Positions 24,028-32,086 of a DNA stretch of 32,086 bases are shown here, in pieces. A program made the translations under genes and the position numbers. The notes beneath the pieces were generated by a model, which did no database searches, was not told the DNA's origin, and saw only the letters and a list, made by a program, of their open reading frames with translations. Within the stretch, counting starts at the first letter, position 1. Each line of letters starts with the position of its first letter. This DNA comes from an uncultured Lactobacillus sp. (GTDB lineage Bacteria > Bacillota > Bacilli > Lactobacillales > Lactobacillaceae): contig NZ_CALYQV010000022.1 in assembly GCF_945290125.1 (NCBI RefSeq), positions 1 to 32,086 of the forward strand, written 5' to 3'.

Positions 24028-26283
24028 ATGAAAAATAACCGGAATCGACTGTTTTCAAACGGTTTATTCTATATAGTTGTTTTCCTGTTTTTAGTAGGAG
24101 GACTCAACTGGGCGATTGGCGGATCAAATAATTCGGGTAGCAGTGAAAATATTAGTTACTCCGAATTTGTTAGTGATTTGCGCAAGGGAAAAGTTAAAAA
24201 CTTTAACGTTCAACCTGCAAATGGTGTCTATACTGTTTCAGGTAGCTATAAAGAAACACAAAAAAGTAAAAACCAGTCAGATAATAATTTTGACTTTTTT
24301 AATGGTAATTCAGGATCAAAAGTAACTCGCTTTTCAACTACGATGTTACAAAATGATTCCAGCGTATCTAATGTTCAAGAATTAGCTCAAAAGAGCGGTA
24401 CTAAGATGACGACTCAGGGTGAGTCACAATCTGGGAACTGGATCTCAACAATAGTTATGCTTGTACCGACCATTCTTTTCATTGTTATGCTTTGGATGAT
24501 GGTCAGTCAAAGTGGCGGAGGTCGAGGCGGCAACGGCGGAATTATGAATTTTGGTCGTTCTCATGTTAAACCTGAGGACCCCAAGAAGAATAAAGTGCGC
24601 TTTTCTGATGTTGCCGGCGAAGAGGAAGAAAAGCAGGAACTGGTAGAAGTAGTTGAATTCTTAAAGAATCCGGCTAAATTTACCAAATTAGGCGCCAAGA
24701 TACCTTCAGGTGTTTTGCTTGAGGGTCCACCGGGTACAGGTAAGACATTGTTGGCCCGTGCCGTAGCAGGAGAAGCAAATGTTCCTTTCTTCTCAATTTC
24801 AGGTTCAGACTTTGTTGAAATGTTTGTCGGTGTTGGTGCCAGTCGTGTACGTGACTTATTCACTAATGCTAAGAAAAATGCACCAAGTATTATTTTCATA
24901 GATGAAATTGATGCTATTGGACGCAGACGTGGTGGTAACGCCAGTGGTGGCGGTAACGATGAACGTGAACAGACTTTGAATCAGTTGTTAGTTGAGATGG
25001 ACGGCTTTGAAGGCAACGAAGGCGTTATTGTTATTGCAGCTACCAACCGTTCTGACGTACTGGATCCAGCTCTATTGCGTCCAGGTCGTTTTGACAGAAA
25101 AGTATTAGTTGGTACACCTGATGTTAGAGGTCGTGAAGCTATTTTGCGCGTTCACGCTAAGAATATGCCTTTGGCTAATGATGTTGACTTAAAGGAAATT
25201 GCTCGTCAAACACCAGGTTTTGTTGGTGCAGACCTAGCTAACTTACTTAATGAAGCTGCACTGCTTGCAGCCAGACGAAACGGTAATAATATTACTGCTG
25301 CAGATTTGGATGAAGCTGAAGACCGTGTCATTGCGGGTCCTGCTAAGAGAAACAGTTTGATTTCTCAAAAGGAAAGACGCAGGGTTGCCTTTCACGAGGC
25401 TGGACACTCCATTTGTGGTTTAGTACTTAGTGATTCAAGAACGGTGCGTAAAGTTACCATTGTGCCTCACGGCAGAACAGGTGGCTATAACTTGATGTTG
25501 CCTAAAGATGATCAGTTTCTGTTAACTAAGAAACAATTAATGGAACAAATCGTTGGTCTGATGGGTGGTCGTGCTGGTGAAGAAGTTGTAGTTGGAGACC
25601 AGTCAACAGGTGCTTCAAACGACTTCGAACAAGCCACACAGATTGCCCACAGCATGGTTGTTAATTACGGAATGACTGACTCATTAGGAATGGTTGAACT
25701 TGAAAAAGAGGGCGAAACTAATCCTTATGGTTTTAAACCATATAGTGAAGCAACTTCAGCTAAAATAGATGAAGCTGTCAAGAAGTTACTTGATGAAGCC
25801 CACGCTAAAGCAGTTGAAATTGTTAAAAACAACCGTGAAAAGCATCGCATTATAGCTGAAGCTCTACTTAAGTATGAAACTTTAGATGAAAAGCAGATTA
25901 TGTCTCTGTACACAACTGGCAAGATGCCTGAAAAGACGGAGCAAGAATATCCAAGCGAATCCAAAGCATCAACTTATGAAGAAGCTAAGGCTGCTGCTGA
26001 AAAGAAAGAAAACCATTCGCAGAAGAAAAATATTGTAAATTCCGAAAAGGCGCAGGAAGAAAGAGATGTCTCTCTAGAGTCACCCGCCCAAAAGAATGAG
26101 GAAGCAGAAGAAAGTAATCCTGAGAATCCAGAAAAAGCTGAATTTCCCAAGGAGTCTGAGATAGATACAGAAGAAAAAAAAACTGATTTTAATTCTTCTG
26201 AGTCGGAAAAAGATTCTGAGGATCAGCAAGATACAAAGGATACTGATAATTCACATAGTGAAGACGATCATCCTCAAGAATAA
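24028..26283 (+). CDS. ftsH: ATP-dependent zinc metalloprotease FtsH
   Basis: FtsH is a membrane AAA+ protease that degrades misassembled membrane proteins and some regulators. The 751-residue protein has N-terminal helix ~10-30, an external domain, and a second helix ~140-160. Walker A GPPGTGKT is at ~233-240, with Walker [12 protein letters not shown] and [13 protein letters not shown]. The zinc site HEAGH is at ~456-460, with a later Asp in GASNDFEQA. The last ~120 residues (from ~632) form a long, Glu/Asp/Ser/Lys-rich tail that looks disordered ([25 protein letters not shown]), longer than the E. coli tail. ATG 24028 has GCGGAGG upstream; the TTG at 24013 lies too close to it. Confidence 0.96.
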   Translation: MKNNRNRLFSNGLFYIVVFLFLVGGLNWAIGGSNNSGSSENISYSEFVSDLRKGKVKNFNVQPANGVYTVSGSYKETQKSKNQSDNNFDFFNGNSGSKVTRFSTTMLQNDSSVSNVQELAQKSGTKMTTQGESQSGNWISTIVMLVPTILFIVMLWMMVSQSGGGRGGNGGIMNFGRSHVKPEDPKKNKVRFSDVAGEEEEKQELVEVVEFLKNPAKFTKLGAKIPSGVLLEGPPGTGKTLLARAVAGEANVPFFSISGSDFVEMFVGVGASRVRDLFTNAKKNAPSIIFIDEIDAIGRRRGGNASGGGNDEREQTLNQLLVEMDGFEGNEGVIVIAATNRSDVLDPALLRPGRFDRKVLVGTPDVRGREAILRVHAKNMPLANDVDLKEIARQTPGFVGADLANLLNEAALLAARRNGNNITAADLDEAEDRVIAGPAKRNSLISQKERRRVAFHEAGHSICGLVLSDSRTVRKVTIVPHGRTGGYNLMLPKDDQFLLTKKQLMEQIVGLMGGRAGEEVVVGDQSTGASNDFEQATQIAHSMVVNYGMTDSLGMVELEKEGETNPYGFKPYSEATSAKIDEAVKKLLDEAHAKAVEIVKNNREKHRIIAEALLKYETLDEKQIMSLYTTGKMPEKTEQEYPSESKASTYEEAKAAAEKKENHSQKKNIVNSEKAQEERDVSLESPAQKNEEAEESNPENPEKAEFPKESEIDTEEKKTDFNSSESEKDSEDQQDTKDTDNSHSEDDHPQE

Positions 26284-26290
26284 TAATTAA

Positions 26291-26318
26291 TAGGGCCTAC
26301 TTTAGGCTCTATTTTTTT
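26291..26318 (+). terminator. Terminator between ftsH and hslO
   Basis: TAGGGCCT (26291-26298) pairs with AGGCTCTA (26304-26311), one G-U pair, over a 5-base loop, followed by seven T. The hslO ribosome binding site AGGAG starts at 26319, the very next base. No separate promoter for hslO fits between, so it probably depends on read-through. Confidence 0.85.
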
Positions 26319-26329
26319 AGGAGAATAAA

Positions 26330-27205
26330 ATGAGTGATTATTTAATTAAAGCAATTGATAAGACTAAAAATTTACGCTTATTAACGATTACTGCCAAGGA
26401 TTTGGTTCAAGAAGCACAAACTCGGCACGATACCTGGTCAGCTTCTTCGGCAGTTCTTGGACGTACTTTGCTTGCCGGGGTTTTACTGGCAGGTGCTGAG
26501 CTCACAGACAAGGAAGAGTTGACTATCAGACTTTTAGGCAATGGTCCAGTGGGTCCAACAATAGTTACAGCCAAATCAGATTTAACTGTTAAGGGTTATG
26601 TTAAAAATCCCCATATTGCCTTACCACCAAAGGAAAATGGCCATATTGATGTTAAAAAAGCCGTCGGTGAAGGATGGCTTGAAGTTACCAAAGATTTGGG
26701 ATTAAAAGAGCCCTATACAGGTCAAGTACCTATTGTTTCTGGTGAGATTGCAGAAGATATTGCTTATTATTTAACCAAATCAGAGCAGATTCCTTCGGCT
26801 GTTGGTTTGTCAGTTTTTGTTAATCCCAACAATACTATAGGTGAAGCAAGTGGATTTATGCTGCAAGCATTGCCGGGTGCTTCAGACAGTTTAATAACTA
26901 AGACTATTGAACGCATCAATAATTTGCCAACACTTTCTAGTGCTTTTTTAGCTGGTTTGACTCCTGAAAAATTGGCAGCTATGATTCTAGGCGATGACTG
27001 TAAGATTTTAGAAAAAGATGAAGTTGCATTCAAGTGTGATTGTTCTAAGGAAAAGTATGGTAAGATTTTAGCAACAATGAAGAAAAGTCAGCTTGAAACC
27101 ATGATTAATGAGGATCACGGAGCAGAATTGACCTGTAGTTTTTGTGGTAATAAATATCACTATACAGAAGATGAATTAAAAACAATTTTGACTAAAATTA
27201 ATTAA
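26330..27205 (+). CDS. hslO: Redox-regulated chaperone Hsp33
   Basis: Hsp33 is a cytoplasmic holdase activated by oxidation when its zinc site is lost. The 291-residue length is standard. The four zinc cysteines are present as C236-x-C238 (FKCDCS) and C269-x2-C272 (CSFCG). N-terminal segments (WSASSAVLGRTLLAG, GNGPVGP) match. AGGAG is 6 bases before ATG. It follows ftsH as in many Bacilli. Confidence 0.95.
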   Translation: MSDYLIKAIDKTKNLRLLTITAKDLVQEAQTRHDTWSASSAVLGRTLLAGVLLAGAELTDKEELTIRLLGNGPVGPTIVTAKSDLTVKGYVKNPHIALPPKENGHIDVKKAVGEGWLEVTKDLGLKEPYTGQVPIVSGEIAEDIAYYLTKSEQIPSAVGLSVFVNPNNTIGEASGFMLQALPGASDSLITKTIERINNLPTLSSAFLAGLTPEKLAAMILGDDCKILEKDEVAFKCDCSKEKYGKILATMKKSQLETMINEDHGAELTCSFCGNKYHYTEDELKTILTKIN

Positions 27206-27212
27206 TAAGTTA

Positions 27213-27241
27213 TTGTCATATAAGTGATATGTATGTTTTAT
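27213..27241 (+). promoter_or_regulatory. Possible promoter of the ABC exporter gene
   Basis: TTGTCA (27213-27218) is followed after 17 bases by TTTTAT (27236-27241), a poor -10. The start codon is 34 bases downstream. Weak but the only candidate in the 69-base gap. Confidence 0.35.
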
Positions 27242-27274
27242 TCATTTTAGTTAAAATTTTGAAAAGGAAAGAAA

Positions 27275-28855
27275 ATGGTTGGGAAATATTTACGACAGGT
27301 AGTTGATAGAATAGGAATATTAAAAATAGTATTTTTTTGTGTATTTCTTTTTGTTGCCTATGCCGTGTATTTTGCACAACCATATTTAATTACTGAATTA
27401 TTTCAAGCCCATTTAAGTACAAATTTTCAAATATTGTTAGTCCTTGCTCTTGCAGTCTCATTGATGATGATGCCGTTAATAAACAGTTGTAATAATTCAT
27501 TTATTCAGGCTGTAAGAAAATTTTCTAAACAAATTTTATGGGAGTCAGTTGTTAATAAGCCTTTTAGCTACTTTTCTGATAAATCTGTGGGAAAGGTTCA
27601 AAGCTACATTAAAGATGTTTCATTTGCATGCCGAGAGTTGGAGCAATCCGGCCTAGAAGTAATAGTGCAAATGTCTGTCATGCTTATTATGTATACAATA
27701 ATGTTAAGTCTACAAAATATCTTTGTTGGTATTTTGTATTTATTATTCTTTATTAGTTATATGTTGATTTCGGTGTGGATGGCCAGACGAAATAGGGATA
27801 ATGTAGCTGCATCGCTTAAAAGTGCTTCTAAAGTCAACGAATATATCATTGATTATTACAGTAACATTGAAACGATTTTATCAACTAATTCTAAAGACTT
27901 TGAAGAACAGAATATGGATAAAATATTGAATGATGAACAAAAGACTTTTATCAAGGTTCAAAGAATTACTAACGAGGCCTCTCTGTTCCAGCAATTTTTA
28001 ATTGTGATTTTGGCTTGCATTATTACGGTTTTAGGGCAATTTTTAATTGGCACTAAAGAAAATCAAGCACTCTCTTTGATCCTGATGCTGCTATATTCTA
28101 TTGTTAATTTGTCTGGCTTTGGCACCCAGTATTTAGCGATTGAAGAATTTTTAAACAGAATTCGTTCTGGCCTCTCCGAATTAGAGTACGGGAAAAAATC
28201 AACTGAGCATCCATCACATGTTCAATTTGATTCAAACAAAAAAGCAATAATCTTCAAACATCTCAGTTATTCTTACAAAAAGAAACAAGATGTTTTTAAA
28301 GATTTGAACTTAGAGTTTAAAAAAGGCAGAATAACCGCACTTATAGGACCTAACGGCACTGGTAAAAGTACACTGCTTAAACTGTTAACTGGCTTTTATC
28401 AGCCAGAAGATGGTCAAATTATTTTGCCCTTTGCCAATCAGCCTGATCTTATGTATTTGCCCCAAAATGCTCAATTATTCAACCGTTCAATATTGGATAA
28501 CATTTGTTACCCTGATAATAAAGTCTCATCTGATAAATTGTTAAAACTAATTACTGAAATCAATTTAAACACTTTGATTCATTCCACAAAGGACTTAACA
28601 AGTAAAACACCGGGGGACTTTAAAAATAAAATATCAGGTGGTGAGAAACAAAAAATTTTGTTTCTAAGAGCAATTGTTGCAAAACCTCAGATTTTATTAC
28701 TGGATGAATTTACCAGTAACTTAGACGAGAATACAATTACTATTGTTTACGATATGATTAAAAAATATTTACCAGAGACCACTATTATTAGTGTTGTTCA
28801 TCGCTTTGAAGAACTGCAATATTATGACGAAGTGGTGCGACTAAAGCAGAGTTAA
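27275..28855 (+). CDS. ABC exporter, fused membrane and ATPase domains
   Basis: The 526-residue protein is a half-exporter: about six helices in the first ~310 residues (clear ones near 17-37, 50-72, 128-148, 150-172, 243-265), then an ATPase domain. Motifs: Walker [11 protein letters not shown]-loop MYLPQN, signature ISGGEKQK (LSGGQ variant), Walker [14 protein letters not shown] and switch His in VVHR. It would work as a dimer exporting peptide, drug or lipid. No peptidase-C39 domain, precursor peptide or modification gene is adjacent, and no paired half-transporter follows, so a homodimer is likely. AAGGAAAG precedes ATG. It interrupts an otherwise housekeeping block, and its AT-rich codons suggest a later arrival. 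Substrate unknown. Confidence 0.88.
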   Translation: MVGKYLRQVVDRIGILKIVFFCVFLFVAYAVYFAQPYLITELFQAHLSTNFQILLVLALAVSLMMMPLINSCNNSFIQAVRKFSKQILWESVVNKPFSYFSDKSVGKVQSYIKDVSFACRELEQSGLEVIVQMSVMLIMYTIMLSLQNIFVGILYLLFFISYMLISVWMARRNRDNVAASLKSASKVNEYIIDYYSNIETILSTNSKDFEEQNMDKILNDEQKTFIKVQRITNEASLFQQFLIVILACIITVLGQFLIGTKENQALSLILMLLYSIVNLSGFGTQYLAIEEFLNRIRSGLSELEYGKKSTEHPSHVQFDSNKKAIIFKHLSYSYKKKQDVFKDLNLEFKKGRITALIGPNGTGKSTLLKLLTGFYQPEDGQIILPFANQPDLMYLPQNAQLFNRSILDNICYPDNKVSSDKLLKLITEINLNTLIHSTKDLTSKTPGDFKNKISGGEKQKILFLRAIVAKPQILLLDEFTSNLDENTITIVYDMIKKYLPETTIISVVHRFEELQYYDEVVRLKQS

Positions 28856-28914
28856 TACTAAAAATTTTGCCCGCTTTTTCTTCTTTTCTGGAGATTAAAA
28901 GTGCGGTTAGTATC

Positions 28915-28928
28915 AACTTTGCTATAAT
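28915..28928 (+). promoter_or_regulatory. Extended -10 promoter of the histidine-phosphatase gene
   Basis: TATAAT (28923-28928) is preceded by TGC (28920-28922), an extended -10. No good -35 is seen in the usual place. An imperfect inverted repeat, ATACTAA (28856-28862) with TTAGTAT (28907-28913), ends just upstream and may form a hairpin or operator. Confidence 0.55.
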
Positions 28929-28963
28929 GAAAGAGTTGAATAGATAAGTAAAGGAGAAAGTAA

Positions 28964-29584
28964 ATGCTAAACGTATATATAGTTCGTCATGGCCAAACGG
29001 ATACTAATAAAACTTTTGGTATAAATGGTTCAGGAACTAACTTACCATTAAATGAAACAGGCAGACAACAAGCCGAAAATTTACGCGACAGTTTTGACAT
29101 TAACAAGATTGATTATGTTTATTCCAGTCCTTTAAAAAGAGCGCGAGAAACAGCAGAAATTTTAAACCAGGGTAAACATGAGATTATTATAGATGACCGT
29201 TTAACCGAAATGAATTACGGCAACTGGGATGGTAAAGATGTTCACGAAATAATTGAAAAGTATCCTCAAGTATTTGATGAACTTGGCTATTTCAAAGAGA
29301 ACTACAGTGATTATTGCACAGGTGAAACCTACCAACATTTGGCAGATAGACTAATGGATTTCTGGCATGATCTAATTAATAATCATGAAAATGAGTCGGT
29401 TTTATTAGTATTTCATGGCACTGCTTCTCGTTCTTTGGTCCAGAATGTTTTGCAGATACCTAGAATTGCTTTAGTTGGCGAGATTCAAAATGCTGGTGTA
29501 ATCAATATTTCTGTTGATGATCAAAGTAAAAAATCATTTTTGCGTTATTACAATAGGATTGCACCTGGTAAATTTTTTGATTAA
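28964..29584 (+). CDS. Histidine phosphatase family protein (phosphoglycerate-mutase-like)
   Basis: The 206-residue cytoplasmic enzyme has the RHGQ motif with nucleophilic His9. It also has SSPLKRARETAEIL, the acid/base Glu in LTEMNYGNWDG, and the second His in FHGTASR (~151). This is the histidine-phosphatase superfamily. The short length and absence of the dPGM insertion argue for a phosphatase rather than a glycolytic mutase; the substrate cannot be told. AAAGGAG lies 8 bases before ATG. It has its own promoter and stands as a single gene before dusB. Confidence 0.88.
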   Translation: MLNVYIVRHGQTDTNKTFGINGSGTNLPLNETGRQQAENLRDSFDINKIDYVYSSPLKRARETAEILNQGKHEIIIDDRLTEMNYGNWDGKDVHEIIEKYPQVFDELGYFKENYSDYCTGETYQHLADRLMDFWHDLINNHENESVLLVFHGTASRSLVQNVLQIPRIALVGEIQNAGVINISVDDQSKKSFLRYYNRIAPGKFFD

Positions 29585-29695
29585 AAAAGTGCATTATGTT
29601 AGTAAGCTTTAACTTTTTATTACGAAAAGTACGATGAATTTTGCTTATATGAGCCTTTTTGTTAAGATATTAAAGTGTTTTGAAAGGGTGATTTA

Positions 29696-30715
29696 GTGGA
29701 TAATAGTTGGAAAATTCGTGATATTACTATTCCTAACCGTGTTGTAGTGGCTCCGATGGCAGGAGTGTCAAATTCCGCCTTTAGAATGATTTGTAAGGAA
29801 TTCGGGGCAGGCTTAGTTGTTTGTGAAATGATTTCAGATCATGGCATTATATATCGTAATAAAAAAACTATGTCTATGATGAAGGTTGACCCGCGTGAGC
29901 ACCCCATGAGTATTCAAATTTTTGGTGGTACTGAAGATACTTTACTTGAAGCTGCACAATATATTGACCAACATACTGCTGCAGACATTATAGATATTAA
30001 TATGGGTTGTCCGGTTCCTAAAGTAACCAAAACAGATGCGGGCTCCAAATGGCTGCTTGATTCTAATAAAATTTACAAGATGGTTCACAAAGTTGTCCAA
30101 AATGTGGAAAAACCGGTTTCTGTTAAAATGCGTATTGGTTGGGATCGTAAACACATTTTTGCAGTTGAAAACGCGCTAGCAGCGCAGGAAGCGGGTGCCA
30201 GCATGATTGCAATGCATGGTAGGACTCGTAAACAAATGTATATGGGTGAAGCGGACTGGGAAACGTTGCACGATGTAGCACAAGTGCTTGATATTCCTTT
30301 TGTGGCCAACGGTGATATAACAACTCCGGAATTAGCTAAAAAAGCTTTGGATGAGATCGGATCAACTGCAGTTATGATAGGTCGGGCAGCCTTGGGTAAT
30401 CCCTGGATAGTTAAAAATATGGTGCACTATTTAGAAACCGGTGAGAAACTTAAACCGCAAACGGTGCGTGAAAAGGTTGCTACGGCTAAGCATCAACTAA
30501 AAGGTTTAGTTGAATTAAAAGGGGAAAAGATTGCAGTTCCTGAATTTCGTCAACAAGCTGCCTACTATTTAAAGGGAGTTCCCCGCTCTGCACGTACTCG
30601 TGCTAAAATAAATGTGGTTTGGACAGCACAGGAAGTTTATGATTTGCTTGATAATTTCGTTGATGATTATGAAAAAAGGCAAAAACAAAGGACTGTCAGA
30701 AGTGAAGTTAATTAA
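29696..30715 (+). CDS. dusB: tRNA-dihydrouridine synthase (DusB type)
   Basis: This FMN enzyme reduces uridine to dihydrouridine in tRNA D-loops. The 339-residue protein begins with FMN-binding VVVAPMAGVSNSAFRMICKE. It has INMGCPVPKV with catalytic Cys105, VSVKMRIGWD, MHGRTRKQMYMGEADW, and GRAALGNPW. Start is GTG 29696 with AAAGGG upstream. lysS follows after 17 bases, the conserved pairing in lactobacilli and other Bacilli. Confidence 0.92.
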   Translation: MDNSWKIRDITIPNRVVVAPMAGVSNSAFRMICKEFGAGLVVCEMISDHGIIYRNKKTMSMMKVDPREHPMSIQIFGGTEDTLLEAAQYIDQHTAADIIDINMGCPVPKVTKTDAGSKWLLDSNKIYKMVHKVVQNVEKPVSVKMRIGWDRKHIFAVENALAAQEAGASMIAMHGRTRKQMYMGEADWETLHDVAQVLDIPFVANGDITTPELAKKALDEIGSTAVMIGRAALGNPWIVKNMVHYLETGEKLKPQTVREKVATAKHQLKGLVELKGEKIAVPEFRQQAAYYLKGVPRSARTRAKINVVWTAQEVYDLLDNFVDDYEKRQKQRTVRSEVN

Positions 30716-30732
30716 TAATGGAGGAAATGTAA

Positions 30733-32086
30733 TTGGCTAAAAATGAAATGAATGACCAATTAATCGTTCGGCGCCAAAAGTTAGATGAATTAAGAGAGAA
30801 TGGTATCGAACCTTTTGGAATGAGAAAGTTTGATCGGCAAGATTTAGCGCGGTCTTTGAATGAAAAATATTCTCAAGATGATAAAGATGAGCTAAACAAG
30901 GAATTGCCTAAGACTAAAATTGCTGGCAGAATGCTGGCAAAAAGAGGAAAGGGTAAGGTCGGCTTTGCGGATCTCTATGATCGGACAGGCAAAATACAGA
31001 TTTATGTTCGTAAGGACATTGTCGGTGAAGACAATTATAAGATTTTTAAAAAGTCCGATATTGGCGACTTCTTGGGCATTGACGGCGAAGTTATGAAAAC
31101 TGATACCGGTGAGTTAACGATTCGCGCAACTCATGTTACCTTTTTATCTAAGGCTTTACGTCCATTGCCAGAAAAATATCATGGTTTAAAAGACGTTGAA
31201 CAAATATATCGTCAACGTTATCTCGATTTAATTACCAATCGCGAAAGTTATGAACGTTTTGTAAATAGAACAAAAATTATTCAAGCTATTCGTGACTATT
31301 TGAACAGCAAGGACTTCTTGGAAGTTGAAACTCCTGTTTTGCATAACATTCCAGGTGGTGCAGAAGCACGGCCATTTATCACTCATCATAATGCTTTAGA
31401 TATTGATTTGTACATGAGAATTGCTTTGGAATTACCTTTAAAGCGTTTGATTGTCGGTGATATGGAAAGAGTATACGAAATTGGCCGTGTATTTAGGAAT
31501 GAAGGCCTTGACACACACCATAACCCTGAGTTTACTGAACTTGAGACTTACTGTGCTTACTGGGATTTCCATGATGTCATGGATGAAGCAGAAGGCATCA
31601 TTCGTGCTGCTGCTAAAGTTGTATCAGATGATGGCAAAATTACTTATCAGGGCACAAATATTGATTTGGGTAAGCCTTTCCGCCGCGTTCACATGGTAGA
31701 TATGATTAAAGAAAAGACTGGCGTTGATTTCTGGCAAAAGATGAGTGTAGCAGAAGCTACGAAAATTGCTGAAGACCACGACATCAAGGTTGAAAGTTTC
31801 TGGAAAGTTGGTCATATCATTAACGCTTTCTTTGAAAAATATTGCGAAGAAACAATTGTTGACCCTACATTTGTTTACGGCCATCCAGTTGAAATTTCAC
31901 CATTGGCTAAGAAAAATGCTGATGATCCTCGATTTACCGATCGTTTTGAGATTTACATCATGGGTGAAGAATACGGTAATGCCTTTTCTGAATTAAATGA
32001 TCCTGATGACCAGCGCGAACGTTTTGAAGCGCAAATGGCAGAGCGTGAAGCTGGTAACGATGAAGCTGATATGATTGATGAAGATT
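30733..32086 (+). CDS. lysS: Lysyl-tRNA synthetase, class II (3' end outside window)
   Basis: LysS charges tRNA-Lys. About 451 residues of a usual ~500 are present; the frame is open to the window edge. The start is TTG 30733 ([20 protein letters not shown]), chosen because GGAGG (30720-30724) is 8 bases upstream and the reading matches the usual LysS N terminus. The N-terminal anticodon-binding OB fold includes [19 protein letters not shown]. Class II motif 1 and motif 2 ([18 protein letters not shown]) follow. Motif 3 lies beyond the end. Confidence 0.95.
   Translation, partial: MAKNEMNDQLIVRRQKLDELRENGIEPFGMRKFDRQDLARSLNEKYSQDDKDELNKELPKTKIAGRMLAKRGKGKVGFADLYDRTGKIQIYVRKDIVGEDNYKIFKKSDIGDFLGIDGEVMKTDTGELTIRATHVTFLSKALRPLPEKYHGLKDVEQIYRQRYLDLITNRESYERFVNRTKIIQAIRDYLNSKDFLEVETPVLHNIPGGAEARPFITHHNALDIDLYMRIALELPLKRLIVGDMERVYEIGRVFRNEGLDTHHNPEFTELETYCAYWDFHDVMDEAEGIIRAAAKVVSDDGKITYQGTNIDLGKPFRRVHMVDMIKEKTGVDFWQKMSVAEATKIAEDHDIKVESFWKVGHIINAFFEKYCEETIVDPTFVYGHPVEISPLAKKNADDPRFTDRFEIYIMGEEYGNAFSELNDPDDQRERFEAQMAEREAGNDEADMIDED

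Noticed and set aside
24561-24899. Minus-strand ORF of 112 codons inside ftsH
   Set aside because: It is a shadow of the ftsH frame, has no ribosome binding site and resembles no family.

Overview
The window is a low-GC Gram-positive chromosome segment, most likely from Lactobacillus or a close relative in the Lactobacillaceae. The reasons are AT-rich codon use, strong AGGAGG-type ribosome binding sites, GTG and TTG starts, a B-type L31 without zinc cysteines, an L-2-hydroxyisocaproate dehydrogenase, and the Bacilli housekeeping order pth-mfd-rqcP-divIC-yabR-tilS-ftsH-hslO-dus-lysS. The species cannot be fixed from sequence alone.

Left part (1-8.3 kb) is accessory. It opens with a decayed IS3-family element cut by the window edge. 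Next is a four-gene operon: ABC ATPase, ABC-2 permease, a LytTR DNA-binding protein and a DUF3021-type membrane protein. This looks like a LytTR regulatory system linked to an exporter. A converging APC-type amino-acid permease, a ribokinase and an L-2-hydroxyisocaproate dehydrogenase follow. Then come a second remnant of a related IS and an RpiR/MurR-type regulator broken by a one-base frameshift. A perfect 11+11 bp palindrome sits just upstream of that regulator.

Middle part (8.3-11.6 kb) is a polar amino-acid ABC importer in one operon: two permeases, ATPase and binding protein. Its long leader holds a 24-codon ORF with a good ribosome binding site. A terminator-like hairpin follows the ORF's stop at once.

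Right part (11.7-32.1 kb) is mainly core genes. The first block is rpmE2, murF, cshA, acpS and alr, ended by a terminator shared with a converging CBS-domain protein that carries three tandem 10-residue repeats. After this come pth, mfd, rqcP, divIC, yabR, tilS, ftsH and hslO, covering translation quality control, DNA repair, division, tRNA modification and proteostasis. A solitary ABC exporter and a histidine-phosphatase gene interrupt the block before dusB and a right-truncated lysS. The hpt gene usual between tilS and ftsH in Bacilli is absent.

No rRNA, tRNA, CRISPR array or prophage was recognised. The most interesting leads are the LytTR/DUF3021/ABC module, the importer leader, the palindrome before the broken RpiR gene and the in-frame repeats of the CBS protein.
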